Of a DNA stretch of 64,000 nt, positions 1-8,864 are shown one piece after another (within the stretch, counting starts at the first letter, position 1; the number at the start of each line of letters is the position of its first letter). The notes beneath the pieces were generated by a model. It saw only the letters and a program-made list of their open reading frames with translations, did no database searches and had not been told where the DNA came from. Source of the stretch: Ptiloglossa arizonensis (taxonomy: Eukaryota > Arthropoda > Insecta > Hymenoptera > Colletidae); contig NW_027478889.1 in NCBI RefSeq assembly GCF_051014685.1, positions 124,001 to 188,000 of the forward strand, in the 5' to 3' direction. A program made the translations under genes and the position numbers.

Positions 1-20
1 AGGCAAAAAATTTTTCGCAA
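1..20 (+). repeat. Partial monomer at left window edge
   Basis: Only the last 20 bases of a monomer are present. The ggcaaaaaatttttcgcaa tail is that of E-, H-, I-, J- or K-type monomers. The array therefore continues to the left of the window. Confidence 0.95.
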
Positions 21-51
21 TTCTGCTGCTCCAAACGCTTAACCAGAATGG

Positions 52-57
52 CCTAGG
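52..57. other. Palindrome cctagg, once per ordinary monomer
   Basis: cctagg is at monomer positions 32-37. It is lost in C and P (ccttgtg), F and G (cctagtg), and some L (ccaaggg). On the minus strand its tag is one of the two recurring stop codons in the otherwise open frame. Confidence 0.9.
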
Positions 58-70
58 GAAAAAATACACA

Positions 71-87
71 TACCGCTGTAATCGGGC
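71..87 (+). other. CENP-B-box-like 17-mer, ordinary form
   Basis: taccgctgtaatcgggc lies at monomer positions 51-67 and occurs in every monomer, usually with ccgttg or ccgctg. Against the mammalian CENP-B box (yttcgttggaarcggga), the ccgttg form matches 12 of 17 positions and 7 of the 9 core positions; both core mismatches are in the ttcg half. A 7/9 core match somewhere in 177 bp is expected by chance about half the time, so binding is not implied. Confidence 0.35.
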
Positions 88-137
88 GAGTTTCTACTTT
101 CAGATGCAACAGGAATTTTTGGTTTAGGTCAATCCGT

Positions 138-143
138 TCGCGA
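138..143. other. Palindrome tcgcga, once per ordinary monomer
   Basis: tcgcga is at monomer positions 118-123 within ccgttcgcgagat. C replaces it with ctcgag. A1 has gtgcgcgag, and two K monomers have gtacgcgag. The site is a variable spot within a conserved stretch. Confidence 0.9.
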
Positions 144-374
144 GATATGGGAGTTTGAAGCTAAGAAATGGTTGAGAAGACAACAACTTTTTCGCACTTC
201 TGCTGCTCCAAACGCTTAACCAGAATGGCCTAGGGAAAAAATACACATACCGTTGTAATCGGGCGAGTTTCTACTTTCAGATGCAACAGGAATTTTTTGG
301 TTAGGTCAATCCGTTCGCGAGATATGGGAGTTTGAAGCTAAGAAATGGTTGAGAAGACAACAAATTTTTCGCAC

Positions 375-551
375 TTCTGCTGCTCCAAACGCTTAACCAG
401 AATGGCCTTGTGAAAAAATACACATACCGTTGTAATCGGGCGAGTTTCTACTTTCAGACGCAACAGGAATTTTTGAGTTAGGTCAATCCGTTCGCGAGAT
501 ATGGGAGTTTGAAGCCAAGGAATGGTTGAGAAGGCAAAAAATTTTTCGCAA
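375..551 (+). repeat. Subfamily P monomer
   Basis: P combines the C-type head ccttgtg (in place of cctaggg) with cagacgcaac, gagtta and gccaaggaatgg. It recurs at 1968-2144 and 2852-3028 only. The head looks like C, and the middle like I or M, so it may be an old recombinant of those families. Confidence 0.85.
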
Positions 552-1082
552 TTCTGCTGCTCCAAACGCTTAACCAGAATGGCCTAGGGAAAAAATACAC
601 ATACCGTTGTAATCGGGCGTGTTTCTACTTTCAGATGCAACAGGAATTTTTGGGTTAGGTCAATCCGTTCGCGAGATATGGGAGTTTGACGCTAAGAAAT
701 GGTTGAGAAGACAACAAATTTTTCGAAATTCTGCTGCTCCAAACGCTTAACCAGAATGGCCTAGGGAAAAAATACACATACCGTTGTAATCGGGCGAGTT
801 TCTACTTTCAGATGCAATAGGAATTTTTGGGTTAGGTCAATCCGTTCGCGAGATATGGGAGTTTGAAGCCAAGAAATGGTTGAGAAGGCAAAAAATTTTT
901 CGCAATTCTGCTGCTCCAAACGCTTAACCAGAATGGCCTAGGGAAAAAATACACATACCGCTGTAATCGGGCGAGTTTCTACTTTCAGATGCAACAGGAA
1001 TTTTTGGGTTAGGTCAATCCGTTCGCGAGATATGGGAGTTTGAAGCTAAGAAATGGTTGAGAAGACAACAACTTTTTCGCAC

Positions 1083-1259
1083 TTCTGCTGCTCCAAACGC
1101 TTAACCAGAATGGCCTAGGGAAAAAATACACATACCGTAGTAATCGGGCGAGTTTCGACTTTCAGAAGCAATAGGAATTTTTGGGTTAGGTCAATCCGTT
1201 CGCGAGATATGGGAGTTTGAAGCCAAGAAATGGTTGAGAAGGCAAAAAATTTTTCGCAA
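1083..1259 (+). repeat. Intermediate between ordinary and H-type monomers
   Basis: It carries ccgtag and cagaagcaatagg as in H, and tttcgac in place of tttctac. It still has gagtttcg rather than gagcttcg, aatttttggg rather than aaattttggg, and ggttaggtc rather than ggttatgtc. It therefore shows only part of the H change set and is either an evolutionary intermediate or a recombinant. Confidence 0.8.
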
Positions 1260-1436
1260 TTCTGCTGCTCCAAACGCTTAACAAGAATGGCCTAGGGAAA
1301 AAATACGCATACCGTTGTAATCGGGCGAGTTCCTACTTTCAGATGCAACAGGAATTTTTGGGTTAGGTCAATCCGTTCGCGAGGTATGGGAGTTTGAAGC
1401 CAAGAAATGGTTGAGAAGGCAAACAATTTTTCGCAA

Positions 1437-1613
1437 TTCTGCTGCTCCAAACGCTTAACAAGAATGGCCTAGGGTAAAAATACACATACCGCTGTAATCG
1501 GGCGAGTTTCTACTTTCAGACGCAACAGGAATTTTTGAGTTAGGTCAATCCGTTCGCGAGATATGGGAGTTTGAAGCCAAGAAATGGTTGAGAAGGCAAA
1601 AAATTTTTCGCAA
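1437..1613 (+). repeat. Subfamily I monomer
   Basis: Diagnostic bases are caagaatgg (monomer 22 = a), agggtaaaaa, ccgctg, cagacgcaac, gagtta and gccaag, with the tail ggcaaaaaatttttcgcaat. It normally follows H and precedes A or G, for example near 15765, 19479, 33458 and 55913. Confidence 0.9.
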
Positions 1614-1790
1614 TTCTGCTGCTCCAAACGCTTAACCAGAATGGCCTAGGGAAAAAATACACATACCGCTGTAATCGGGCGAGTTTCTACTTTCAGATGC
1701 AACAGGAATTTTTGGTTTAGGTCAATCCGTTCGTGAGATATGGGAGTTTGAAGCTAAGAAATGGTTGAGAAGACAACAACTTTTTCGCAC

Positions 1791-3558
1791 TTCTGCTGCT
1801 CCAAACGCTTAACCAGAATGGCCTAGGGAAAAAATACACATACCGTTGTAATCGGGCGAGTTTCTACTTTCAGATGCAACAGGAATTTTTTGGTTAGGTC
1901 AATCCGTTCGCGAGATATGGGAGTTTGAAGCTAAGAAATGGTTGAGAAGACAACAAATTTTTCGCACTTCTGCTGCTCCAAACGCTTAACCAGAATGGCC
2001 TTGTGAAAAAATACACATACCGTTGTAATCGGGCGAGTTTCTACTTTCAGACGCAACAGGAATTTTTGAGTTAGGTCAATCCGTTCGCGAGATATGGGAG
2101 TTTGAAGCCAAGGAATGGTTGAGAAGGCAAAAAATTTTTCGCAATTCTGCTGCTCCAAACGCTTAACCAGAATGGCCTAGGGAAAAAATACACATACCGT
2201 TGTAATCGGGCGTGTTTCTACTTTCAGATGCAACAGGAATTTTTGGGTTAGGTCAATCCGTTCGCGAGATATGGGAGTTTGACGCTAAGAAATGGTTGAG
2301 AAGACAACAAATTTTTCGAAATTCTGCTGCTCCAAACGCTTAACCAGAATGGCCTAGGGAAAAAATACACATACCGTTGTAATCGGCGAGTTTCTACTTT
2401 CAGATGCAATAGGAATTTTTGGGTTAGGTCAATCCGTTCGCGAGATATGGGAGTTTGAAGCCAAGAAATGGTTGAGAAGGCAAAAAATTTTTCGCAATTC
2501 TGCTGCTCCAAACGCTTAACCAGAATGGCCTAGGGAAAAAATACACATACCGCTGTAATCGGGCGAGTTTCTACTTTCAGATGCAACAGGAATTTTTGGG
2601 TTAGGTCAATCCGTTCGCGAGATATGGGAGTTTGAAGCTAAGAAATGGTTGAGAAGGCCAAAAATTTTTCGCAATTCTGCTGCTCCAAACGCTTAACCAG
2701 AATGGCCTAGGGAAAAAATACACATACCGTTGTAATCGGGCGAGTTTCTACTTTCAGATGCAACAGGAATTTTTTGGTTAGGTCAATCCGTTCGCGAGAT
2801 ATGGGAGTTTGAAGCTAAGAAATGGTTGAGAAGACAACAAATTTTTCGCACTTCTGCTGCTCCAAACGCTTAACCAGAATGGCCTTGTGAAAAAATACAC
2901 ATACCGTTGTAATCGGGCGAGTTTCTACTTTCAGACGCAACAGGAATTTTTGAGTTAGGTCAATCCGTTCGCGAGATATGGGAGTTTGAAGCCAAGGAAT
3001 GGTTGAGAAGGCAAAAAATTTTTCGCAATTCTGCTGCTCCAAACGCTTAACCAGAATGGCCTAGGGAAAAAATACACATACCGTTGTAATCGGGCGTGTT
3101 TCTACTTTCAGATGCAACAGGAATTTTTGGGTTAGGTCAATCCGTTCGCGAGATATGGGAGTTTGACGCTAAGAAATGGTTGAGAAGACAACAAATTTTT
3201 CGAAATTCTGCTGCTCCAAACGCTTAACCAGAATGGCCTAGGGAAAAAATACACATACCGTTGTAATCGGCGAGTTTCTACTTTCAGATGCAATAGGAAT
3301 TTTTGGGTTAGGTCAATCCGTTCGCGAGATATGGGAGTTTGAAGCCAAGAAATGGTTGAGAAGGCAAAAAATTTTTCGCAATTCTGCTGCTCCAAACGCT
3401 TAACCAGAATGGCCTAGGGAAAAAATACACATACCGCTGTAATCGGGCGAGTTTCTACTTTCAGATGCAACAGGAATTTTTGGGTTAGGTCAATCCGTTC
3501 GCGAGATATGGGAGTTTGAAGCTAAGAAATGGTTGAGAAGACAACAACTTTTTCGCAC
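1791..3558 (+). repeat. Tandem duplication of an 884-bp five-monomer unit
   Basis: Copy one is 1791-2674 and copy two is 2675-3558, both in order B-P-D-E-A. Both E monomers share the same one-base deletion (aatcggcgag near 2383 and 3267), absent from the E monomer at 729-905. This places the deletion before this duplication and after the split from the 198-905 block. The two A monomers differ in the tail: ggccaaaaattttt in copy one and caacaac in copy two. Confidence 0.92.
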
Positions 3559-3735
3559 TTCTGCTGCTCCAAACGCTTAACAAGAATGGCCTATGGTAAA
3601 AATACACATACCGCTGTAATCGGGCGAGTTTCTACTTTCAGACGCAACAGGAATTTTTGAGTTAGGTCAATCCGTTCGCGAGATATGGGAGTTTGAAGCC
3701 AAGAAATGGTTGAGAAGGCCAAAAATTTTTCGCAA

Positions 3736-4618
3736 TTCTGCTGCTCCAAACGCTTAACCAGAATGGCCTAGGGAAAAAATACACATACCGCTGTAATCGG
3801 GCGAGTTTCTACTTTCAGATGCAACAGGAATTTTTGGTTTAGGTCAATCCGTTCGCGAGATATGGGAGTTTGAATCTAAGAAATGGTTGAGAAGACAACA
3901 ACTTTTTCGCACTTCTGCTGCTCCAAACGCTTAACCAGAATGGCCTTGTGAAAAAATACACATACCGTTGAAATCGGGCGAGTTTCTACTTTCAGACCCT
4001 ACAGGAATTTTTGGGTTAGGTCAATCCGTTCGCGAGATATGGGAGTTTGAAGCCAAGAAATGGTTGAGAAGCCAAAAATTTTCGCAATTCTGCTGCTCCA
4101 AACGCTTAACCAGAATGGCCTAGGGAAAAAATACACATACCGTTGTAATCGGGCGAGTTTCTACTTTCAGATGCAACAGGAATTTTTGGGTTAGGTCAAT
4201 CCGTTCGCGAGATATGGGAGTTTGAAGCCAAGAAATGGTTGAGAAGGCAAAAAATTTTTCGCAATTCTGCTGCTCCAAACGCTTAACAAAAAGGGCCTAG
4301 GGAAAAAATACACATACCGTTGTAATCGGGCGAGCTTCGACTTTCAGAAGCAATAGGAAATTTTGGGTTAGGTCAATCCGTTCGCGAGATATGGGAGTTT
4401 GAAGCCAAGAAATGTTTGAGAAGGCAAAAAATTTTTCGCAATTCTGCTGCTCCAAACGCTTAACAAGAATGGCCAAGGGTAAAAATACACAAACCGCTGT
4501 AATCGGGCGAGTTTCTACTTTCAGACACAACAGGAATTTTTGAGTTAGGTCAATCCGTTCGCGAGATATGGGTGTTTGAAGCCAAGAAATGGTTGAGACG
4601 GCAAAAAATTTTTCGCAA
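3736..4618 (+). repeat. Five-monomer segment with a distant copy at 9219-10102
   Basis: The order is A (with gaatctaag), C (with cagaccctac), J-like, K (with aaatgtttg) and L (with ggccaaggg). The same order and private variants recur at 9219-10102, about 5,484 bp to the right. The C monomer here (4090-end region, near 4069-4085) has lost a second base in its T-tract and is the only 175-bp monomer I count. Confidence 0.87.
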
Positions 4619-5148
4619 TTCTGCTGCTCCAAACGCTTAACCAGAATGGCCTAGGGAAAAAATACACATACCGCTGTAATCGGGCGAGTTTCTACTTTCA
4701 GATGCAACAGGAATTTTTGGTTTAGGTCAATCCGTGCGCGAGATATGGGAGTTTGAAGCTAAGAAATGGTTGAGAAGACAACAACTTTTTCGCACTTCTG
4801 CTGCTCCAAACGCTTAACCAGAATGGCCTAGGGAAAAAATACACATACCGTTGTAATCGGGCGAGTTTCTACTTTCAGATGCAATAGGAATTTTTGGGTT
4901 AGGTCAATCCGTTCGCGAGATATGGGAGTTTGAAGCCAAGAAATGGTTGAGAAGCCAAAAATTTTTCGCAATTCTGCTGCTCCAAACGCTTAACCAGAAT
5001 GGCCTAGGGAAAAAATACACATACCGTTGTAATCGGGCGAGTTTCTACTTTCAGATGCAACAGGAATTTTTGGGTTAGGTCAATCCGTTCGCGAGATATG
5101 GGAGTTTGACGCTAAGAAATGGTTGAGAAGACAACAAATTTTTCGAAA

Positions 5149-5325
5149 TTCTGCTGCTCCAAACGCTTAACCAGAATGGCCTAGGGAAAAAATACACACA
5201 CCGTTGTAATCGGGCGAGTTTCTACTTTCAGATGCAATAGGAATTTTTGGGTTAGGTCAATCCGTTCGCGAGATATGGGAGTTTGAAGCCAAGAAATGGT
5301 TGAGAAGGCAAAAAATTTTTCGCAA
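5149..5325 (+). repeat. Subfamily E monomer
   Basis: Diagnostic bases are acacacaccgttg, cagatgcaatagg, gggttagg, gccaag and the tail ggcaaaaaatttttcgcaat. E almost always follows D. In the left domain it has acataccg in place of acacaccg, and near 35093, 44645, 46763 and 48001 it has acgccg. Confidence 0.92.
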
Positions 5326-5679
5326 TTCTGCTGCTCCAAACGCTTAACCAGAATGGCCTAGGGAAAAAATACACATACCGCTGTAATCGGGCGAGTTTCT
5401 ACTTTCAGATGCAACAGGAACTTTTGGTTTAGGTCAATCCGTTCGCGAGATATGGGAGTTTGAAGCTAAGAAATGGTTGAGAAGACAACAAATTTTTCGC
5501 ACTTCTGCTGCTCCAAACGCTTAACCAGAATGGCCTAGTGAAAAAATACACATACCGTTGTAATCGGGCGAGTTTCTACTTTCAGATGCAATAGGAATTT
5601 TTGGGTTAGGTCAATCCGTTCGCGAGATATGGGAGTTTGAAGCCAAGAAATGGTTGAGAAGGCAAAAAATTTTTCGCAA

Positions 5680-5856
5680 TTCTGCTGCTCCAAACGCTTA
5701 ACCAGAATGGCCTAGTGAAAAAATACACATACCGCTGTAATCGGGCCAGTTTCTACTTTCAGATGCAACAGGAATTTTTGGGTTAGGTCAATCCGTTCGC
5801 GAGATATGGGAGTTTGAAGCTAAGAAATGGTTGAGAAGACAACAACTTTTTCGCAC
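5680..5856 (+). repeat. Subfamily G monomer
   Basis: Diagnostic bases are cctagtg, ccgctg, atcgggccag (c in place of g at monomer 68), cagatgcaac, gctaag and a caacaac tail. It follows F in the main higher-order repeat and often precedes H. Confidence 0.9.
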
Positions 5857-6564
5857 TTCTGCTGCTCCAAACGCTTAACCAGAATGGCCTAGGGAAAAAA
5901 TACACATACCGTAGTAATCGGGCGAGCTTCGACTTTCAGAAGCGTTAGGAAATTTTGGGTTATGTCAATCCGTTCGCGAGATATGGGAGTTTGAAGCCAA
6001 GAAATGGTTGAGAAGGCAAAAAATTTTTCGCAATTCTGCTGCTCCAAACGCTTAACAAGAATGGCCTAGGGTAAAAATACACATACCGCTGTAATCGGGC
6101 GAGTTTCTACTTTCAGACGCAACAGGAATTTTTGAGTTAGGTCAATCCGTTCGCGAGATATGGGAGTTTGAAGCCAAGAAATGGTTGAGAAGGCAAAAAA
6201 TTTTTCGCAATTCTGCTGCTCCAAACGCTTAACCAGAATGGCCTAGGGAAAAAATACACATACCGCTGTAATCCTGCGAGTTTCTACTTTCAGATGCAAC
6301 AGGAATTTTTGGCTTAGGTCAATCCGTTCGCGAGATATGGGAGTTTGAAGCTAAGAAATGGTTGAGAAGACAACAACTTTTTCGCACTTCTGCTGCTCCA
6401 AACGCTTAACCAGAATGGCCTAGGGAAAAAATACACATACCGTTGTAATCGGGCGAGTTTCTACTTTCAGATGCAACAGGAATTTTTGGGTTAGGTCAAT
6501 CCGTTCGCGAGATATGGGAGTTTGAAGCTAAGAAATGGTTGAGAAGACAACAAATTTTTCGCAT

Positions 6565-6741
6565 TTCTGCTGCTCCAAACGCTTAACCAGAATGGCCTAG
6601 GGAAAAAATACACATACCGTTGTAATCGGGCGAGTTTCTACTTTCAGATGCAACAGGAATTTTTGGGTTAGGTCAATCCGTTCGCGAGATATGGGAGTTT
6701 GAAGCTAAGAAATGGTTGAGAAGACAACAAATTTTTCGAAA
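6565..6741 (+). repeat. Subfamily B1 monomer
   Basis: It is like B (ccgttg, cagatgcaac, gggtta, gctaag) but ends in caacaaatttttcgaaat. That tail creates the palindrome ttcgaa. It opens the 14-mer and follows monomers ending in cgcattt. Confidence 0.9.
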
Positions 6742-6918
6742 TTCTGCTGCTCCAAACGCTTAACCAGAATGGCCTAGGGAAAAAATACACACACCGTTGT
6801 AATCGGGCGAGTTTCTACTTTCAGAAGCAATAGGAATTTTTGGGTTAGGTCAATCCGTTCGCGAGATATGGGAGTTTGAAGCCAAGAAGTGGTTGAGAAG
6901 GCGAAAAATTTTTCGCAA
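6742..6918 (+). repeat. Subfamily N monomer
   Basis: Diagnostic bases are acacaccg, cagaagcaatagg on an otherwise ordinary gtttctac background, gccaagaagtgg and the tail ggcgaaaaatttttcgcaat. It is always the second monomer of the 14-mer (for example 11341, 25671, 28854, 49190 and 51667). Confidence 0.9.
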
Positions 6919-7095
6919 TTCTGCTGCTCCAAACGCTTAACAAGAATGGCCTAGGGTAAAAATACACATACCGCTGTATTCGGGCGAGTTTCTACTTTCA
7001 GACGCAACAGGAATTTTTGAGTTAGGTCAATCCGTTCGCGAGATATGGGAGTTTGAAGCCAAGGAATGGTTGAGAAGGCAAAAAATTTTTCGCAA
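6919..7095 (+). repeat. Subfamily M monomer
   Basis: It resembles I but has ccgctgtattcggg (t for a at monomer 61) and gccaaggaatgg. The tattcggg variant marks copies of the 14-mer near 6975, 11576, 25906, 29090, 36694, 49427 and 51902. It also appears once in an L monomer near 27672, probably by conversion or exchange. Confidence 0.9.
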
Positions 7096-7272
7096 TTCTG
7101 CTGCACCAAACGCTTAACAAGAATGGCCTAGGGAAAAAATACACATACCGTTGTAATCGGGCGAGTTTCTACTTTCAGATGCAACAGGAATTTTTGGGTT
7201 AGGTCAATCCGTTCGCGAGATATGGGAGTTTGAAGCCAAGAAATGGTTGAGAAGGCAAAAAATTTTTCGCAA
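7096..7272 (+). repeat. Subfamily J monomer
   Basis: It begins ttctgctgcacc (a in place of t at monomer 10), then caagaatgg, cctaggg, ccgttg, cagatgcaac, gggtta, gccaag and a ggcaaaaaa tail. It follows M in the 14-mer, and G or D where blocks have been joined differently (near 13641 and 27262). Confidence 0.88.
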
Positions 7273-7449
7273 TTCTGCTCCTCCAAACGCTTAACAAGAA
7301 GGGCCTAGGGAAAAAATACACATACCGTTGTAATCGGGCGAGCTTCGACTTTCAGAAGCAATAGGAAATTTTGGGTTAGGTCAATCCGTTCGCGAGATAT
7401 GGGAGTTTGAAGCCAAGAAATGGTTGAGAAGGCAAAAAATTTTTCGCAA
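7273..7449 (+). repeat. Subfamily K monomer
   Basis: Diagnostic bases are caagaaggg, ccgttg, gagcttcgac, cagaagcaatagg and aaattttggg. The gcttc/gaagc pair at 7342-7359 forms a short inverted repeat absent from ordinary monomers. K precedes L nearly everywhere. A second form, K2, has ccagaatgccctagtg (for example 16295-16471). Confidence 0.9.
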
Positions 7450-7626
7450 TTCTGCTGCTCCAAACGCTTAACAAGAATGGCCTAGGGTAAAAATACACAT
7501 ACCGCTGTAATCGGGCGAGTTTCTACTTTCAGACACAACAGGAATTTTTGAGTTAGGTCAATCCGTTCGCGAGATATGGGTGTTTGAAGCCAAGAAATGG
7601 TTGAGACGGCAAAAAATTTTTCGCAA
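7450..7626 (+). repeat. Subfamily L monomer
   Basis: Diagnostic bases are caagaatgg, agggtaaaaa, ccgctg, cagacacaac, gagtta, atgggtgtttg and gagacggc. The gagacggc marker occurs at about 20 places (for example 4595, 7603, 38913, 40504). Some L monomers have ggccaaggg, which destroys the cctagg palindrome, or ccattcg (near 16580, 20120, 23308, 24190, 27730). Confidence 0.9.
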
Positions 7627-7803
7627 TTCTGCTGCTCCAAACGCTTAACCAGAATGGCCTAGGGAAAAAATACACATACCGCTGTAATCGGGCGAGTTTC
7701 TACTTTCAGATGCAACAGGAATTTTTGGTTTAGGTCAATCCGTGCGCGAGATATGGGAGTTTGAAGCTAAGAAATGGTTGAGAAGACAACAACTTTTTCG
7801 CAC
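7627..7803 (+). repeat. Subfamily A1 monomer
   Basis: It is an A monomer with ccgtgcgcgag in place of ccgttcgcgag (t to g at monomer 117). It always follows L and precedes B. The copies near 50201 and 52678 share a private gataaggg. Confidence 0.9.
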
Positions 7804-7980
7804 TTCTGCTGCTCCAAACGCTTAACCAGAATGGCCTAGGGAAAAAATACACATACCGTTGTAATCGGGCGAGTTTCTACTTTCAGATGCAACAGGAATT
7901 TTTGTGTTAGGTCAATCCGTTCGCGAGATATGGGAGTTTGAAGCTAAGAAATGGTTGAGAAGACAACAAATTTTTCGCAC

Positions 7981-8156
7981 TTCTGCTGCTCCAAACGCTT
8001 AACCAGAATGGCCTTGTGAAAAAATACACATACCGTTGTAATCGGGCGAGTTTCTACTTTCAGACGCTACAGGAATTTTTGGGTTAGGTCAATCCGTTCT
8101 CGAGATATGGGAGTTTGAAGCCAAGAAATGGTTGAGAAGCCAAAAATTTTTCGCAA
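7981..8156 (+). repeat. Subfamily C monomer, 176 bp
   Basis: Diagnostic bases are ccttgtg, ccgttg, cagacgctac, ccgttctcgag, gccaag and the shortened tail gaagccaaaaatttttcgcaat. The ttctcgag change replaces the tcgcga palindrome with ctcgag. I count 42 monomers with the gaagcc tail; they cause most of the length deficit in the array. C lies between B and D in the main repeat. Confidence 0.92.
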
Positions 8157-8333
8157 TTCTGCTGCTCCAAACGCTTAACCAGAATGGCCTAGGGAAAAAA
8201 TACACATACCGTTGTAATCGGGCGAGTTTCTACTTTCAGATGCAACAGGAATTTTTGGGTTAGGTCAATCCGTTCGCGAGATATGGGAGTTTGACGCTAA
8301 GAAATGGTTGAGAAGACAACAAATTTTTCGAAA
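8157..8333 (+). repeat. Subfamily D monomer
   Basis: Diagnostic bases are ccgttg, cagatgcaac, gggtta, gtttgacgctaag and the tail caacaaatttttcgaaat. It follows C and precedes E. Copies near 39611, 42795 and 55000 share aaatggtagag in place of aaatggttgag. Confidence 0.92.
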
Positions 8334-8510
8334 TTCTGCTGCTCCAAACGCTTAACCAGAATGGCCTAGGGAAAAAATACACACACCGCTGTAATCGGGC
8401 GAGTTTCTACTTTCAGATGCAATAGGAATTTTTGGGTTAGGTCAATCCGTTCGCGAGATATGGGAGTTTGAAGCCAAGAAATGGTTGAGAAGGCAAAAAA
8501 TTTTTCGCAA

Positions 8511-8687
8511 TTCTGCTGCTCCAAACGCTTAACCAGAATGGCCTAGGGAAAAAATACACATACCGCTGTAATCGGGCGAGTTTCTACTTTCAGATGCAAC
8601 AGGAATTTTTGGTTTAGGTCAATCCGTTCGCGAGATATGGGAGTTTGAAGCTAAGAAATGGTTGAGAAGACAACAAATTTTTCGCAC
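8511..8687 (+). repeat. Subfamily A2 monomer
   Basis: It is an A monomer (ccgctg, ggttta, gctaag) with the tail caacaaatttttcgcac in place of caacaac. It lies between E and F in the main repeat. Confidence 0.88.
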
Positions 8688-8864
8688 TTCTGCTGCTCCA
8701 AACGCTTAACCAGAATGGCCTAGTGAAAAAATACACATACCGTTGTAATCGGGCGAGTTTCTACTTTCAGATGCAATAGGAATTTTTGGGTTAGGTCAAT
8801 CCGTTCGCGAGAAATGGGAGTTTGAAGCCAAGAAATGGTTGAGAAGGCAAAAATTTTTTCGCAA
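8688..8864 (+). repeat. Subfamily F monomer
   Basis: Diagnostic bases are cctagtg, ccgttg, cagatgcaatagg, gcgagaaatggg and the tail ggcaaaaattttttcgcaat (one A-to-T shift of the A/T border). Some F copies keep the usual gagatatggg (near 5620, 19070, 22080, 33050). Confidence 0.88.

Larger units (their letters stand above)
21..197 (+). repeat. Reference monomer (subfamily A), 177 bp
   Basis: This is the first complete monomer and sets the numbering used in these notes (monomer position 1 = the first t of ttctgctgct). Landmarks are the palindrome cctagg at 32-37, an A-tract at 39-44, a CENP-B-box-like 17-mer at 51-67, ggaattttt at 92-100, the palindrome tcgcga at 118-123, gctaag at 140-145 and an A/T tract ending in cgcac at 163-177. 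Subfamily A is marked by ccgctg (53-58), ggttta (101-106), gctaag and the tail caacaactttttcgcac. It recurs throughout the array, usually before a B monomer. Confidence 0.97.
21..3735 (+). repeat. Left domain, 21 monomers with private variants
   Basis: The order is A-B-P-D-E-A-H(intermediate)-J-I-A, followed by B-P-D-E-A twice and a final I. Variants largely confined to this stretch are ttttttggtta in the B monomers (near 291, 1884, 2768), gggcgtgtttc in the D monomers (near 616, 2209, 3093) and subfamily P. The segment 198-905 recurs at an offset of 1593 (nine monomers), and 1791-2674 recurs immediately as 2675-3558. Confidence 0.88.
4619..6564 (+). repeat. Mixed block, 11 monomers
   Basis: The order is A1, an E head with a C tail, D, E, A2 (with ggaacttttgg), F, G, H, I, A, B. 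D-E-A2 with ggaacttttgg recurs near 10279-10809. The H monomer at 5857-6033 has agcgttagg in place of agcaatagg. The last B monomer ends in cgcattt, the usual neighbour of B1. Confidence 0.85.

Noticed and set aside
59..64. Phased A-tracts causing strong DNA curvature
   Set aside because: The tracts near monomer positions 41, 97 and 168 are about 56, 71 and 50 bases apart, which is not a consistent multiple of the helical repeat. Curvature would need calculation.
101..120. Telomere-like repeats in gggttaggtc
   Set aside because: gggttagg occurs once per monomer and is not tandem. Many subfamilies have ggtttagg, gagttagg or ggttatgtc, so it is a chance resemblance.
130..145. tRNA-type internal promoter (B box) near ccgttcgcgag, suggesting a tRNA-derived repeat
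   Set aside because: The match to ggttcganncc is poor, no A box lies at the right distance, and no cloverleaf can be drawn.
21..197. Assignment to a named plant or animal satellite
   Set aside because: The monomer does not match the Arabidopsis 178-bp or soybean centromere repeats as I know them. A database search would be needed, so no name is given.
338..565. Minus-strand open frame of 75 codons, repeated identically at 1931-2158 and 2815-3042
   Set aside because: It uses a ttg start, ends at a tag made by gctaag, lies wholly inside the satellite and spans more than one monomer. Its recurrence follows the repeat, not selection for a protein.
2248..2511. 87-codon minus-strand frame at 2248-2511 and 3132-3395
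   Set aside because: It arises because a one-base deletion (aatcggcgag) shifts the frame past a usual stop. It is a by-product of a damaged monomer.
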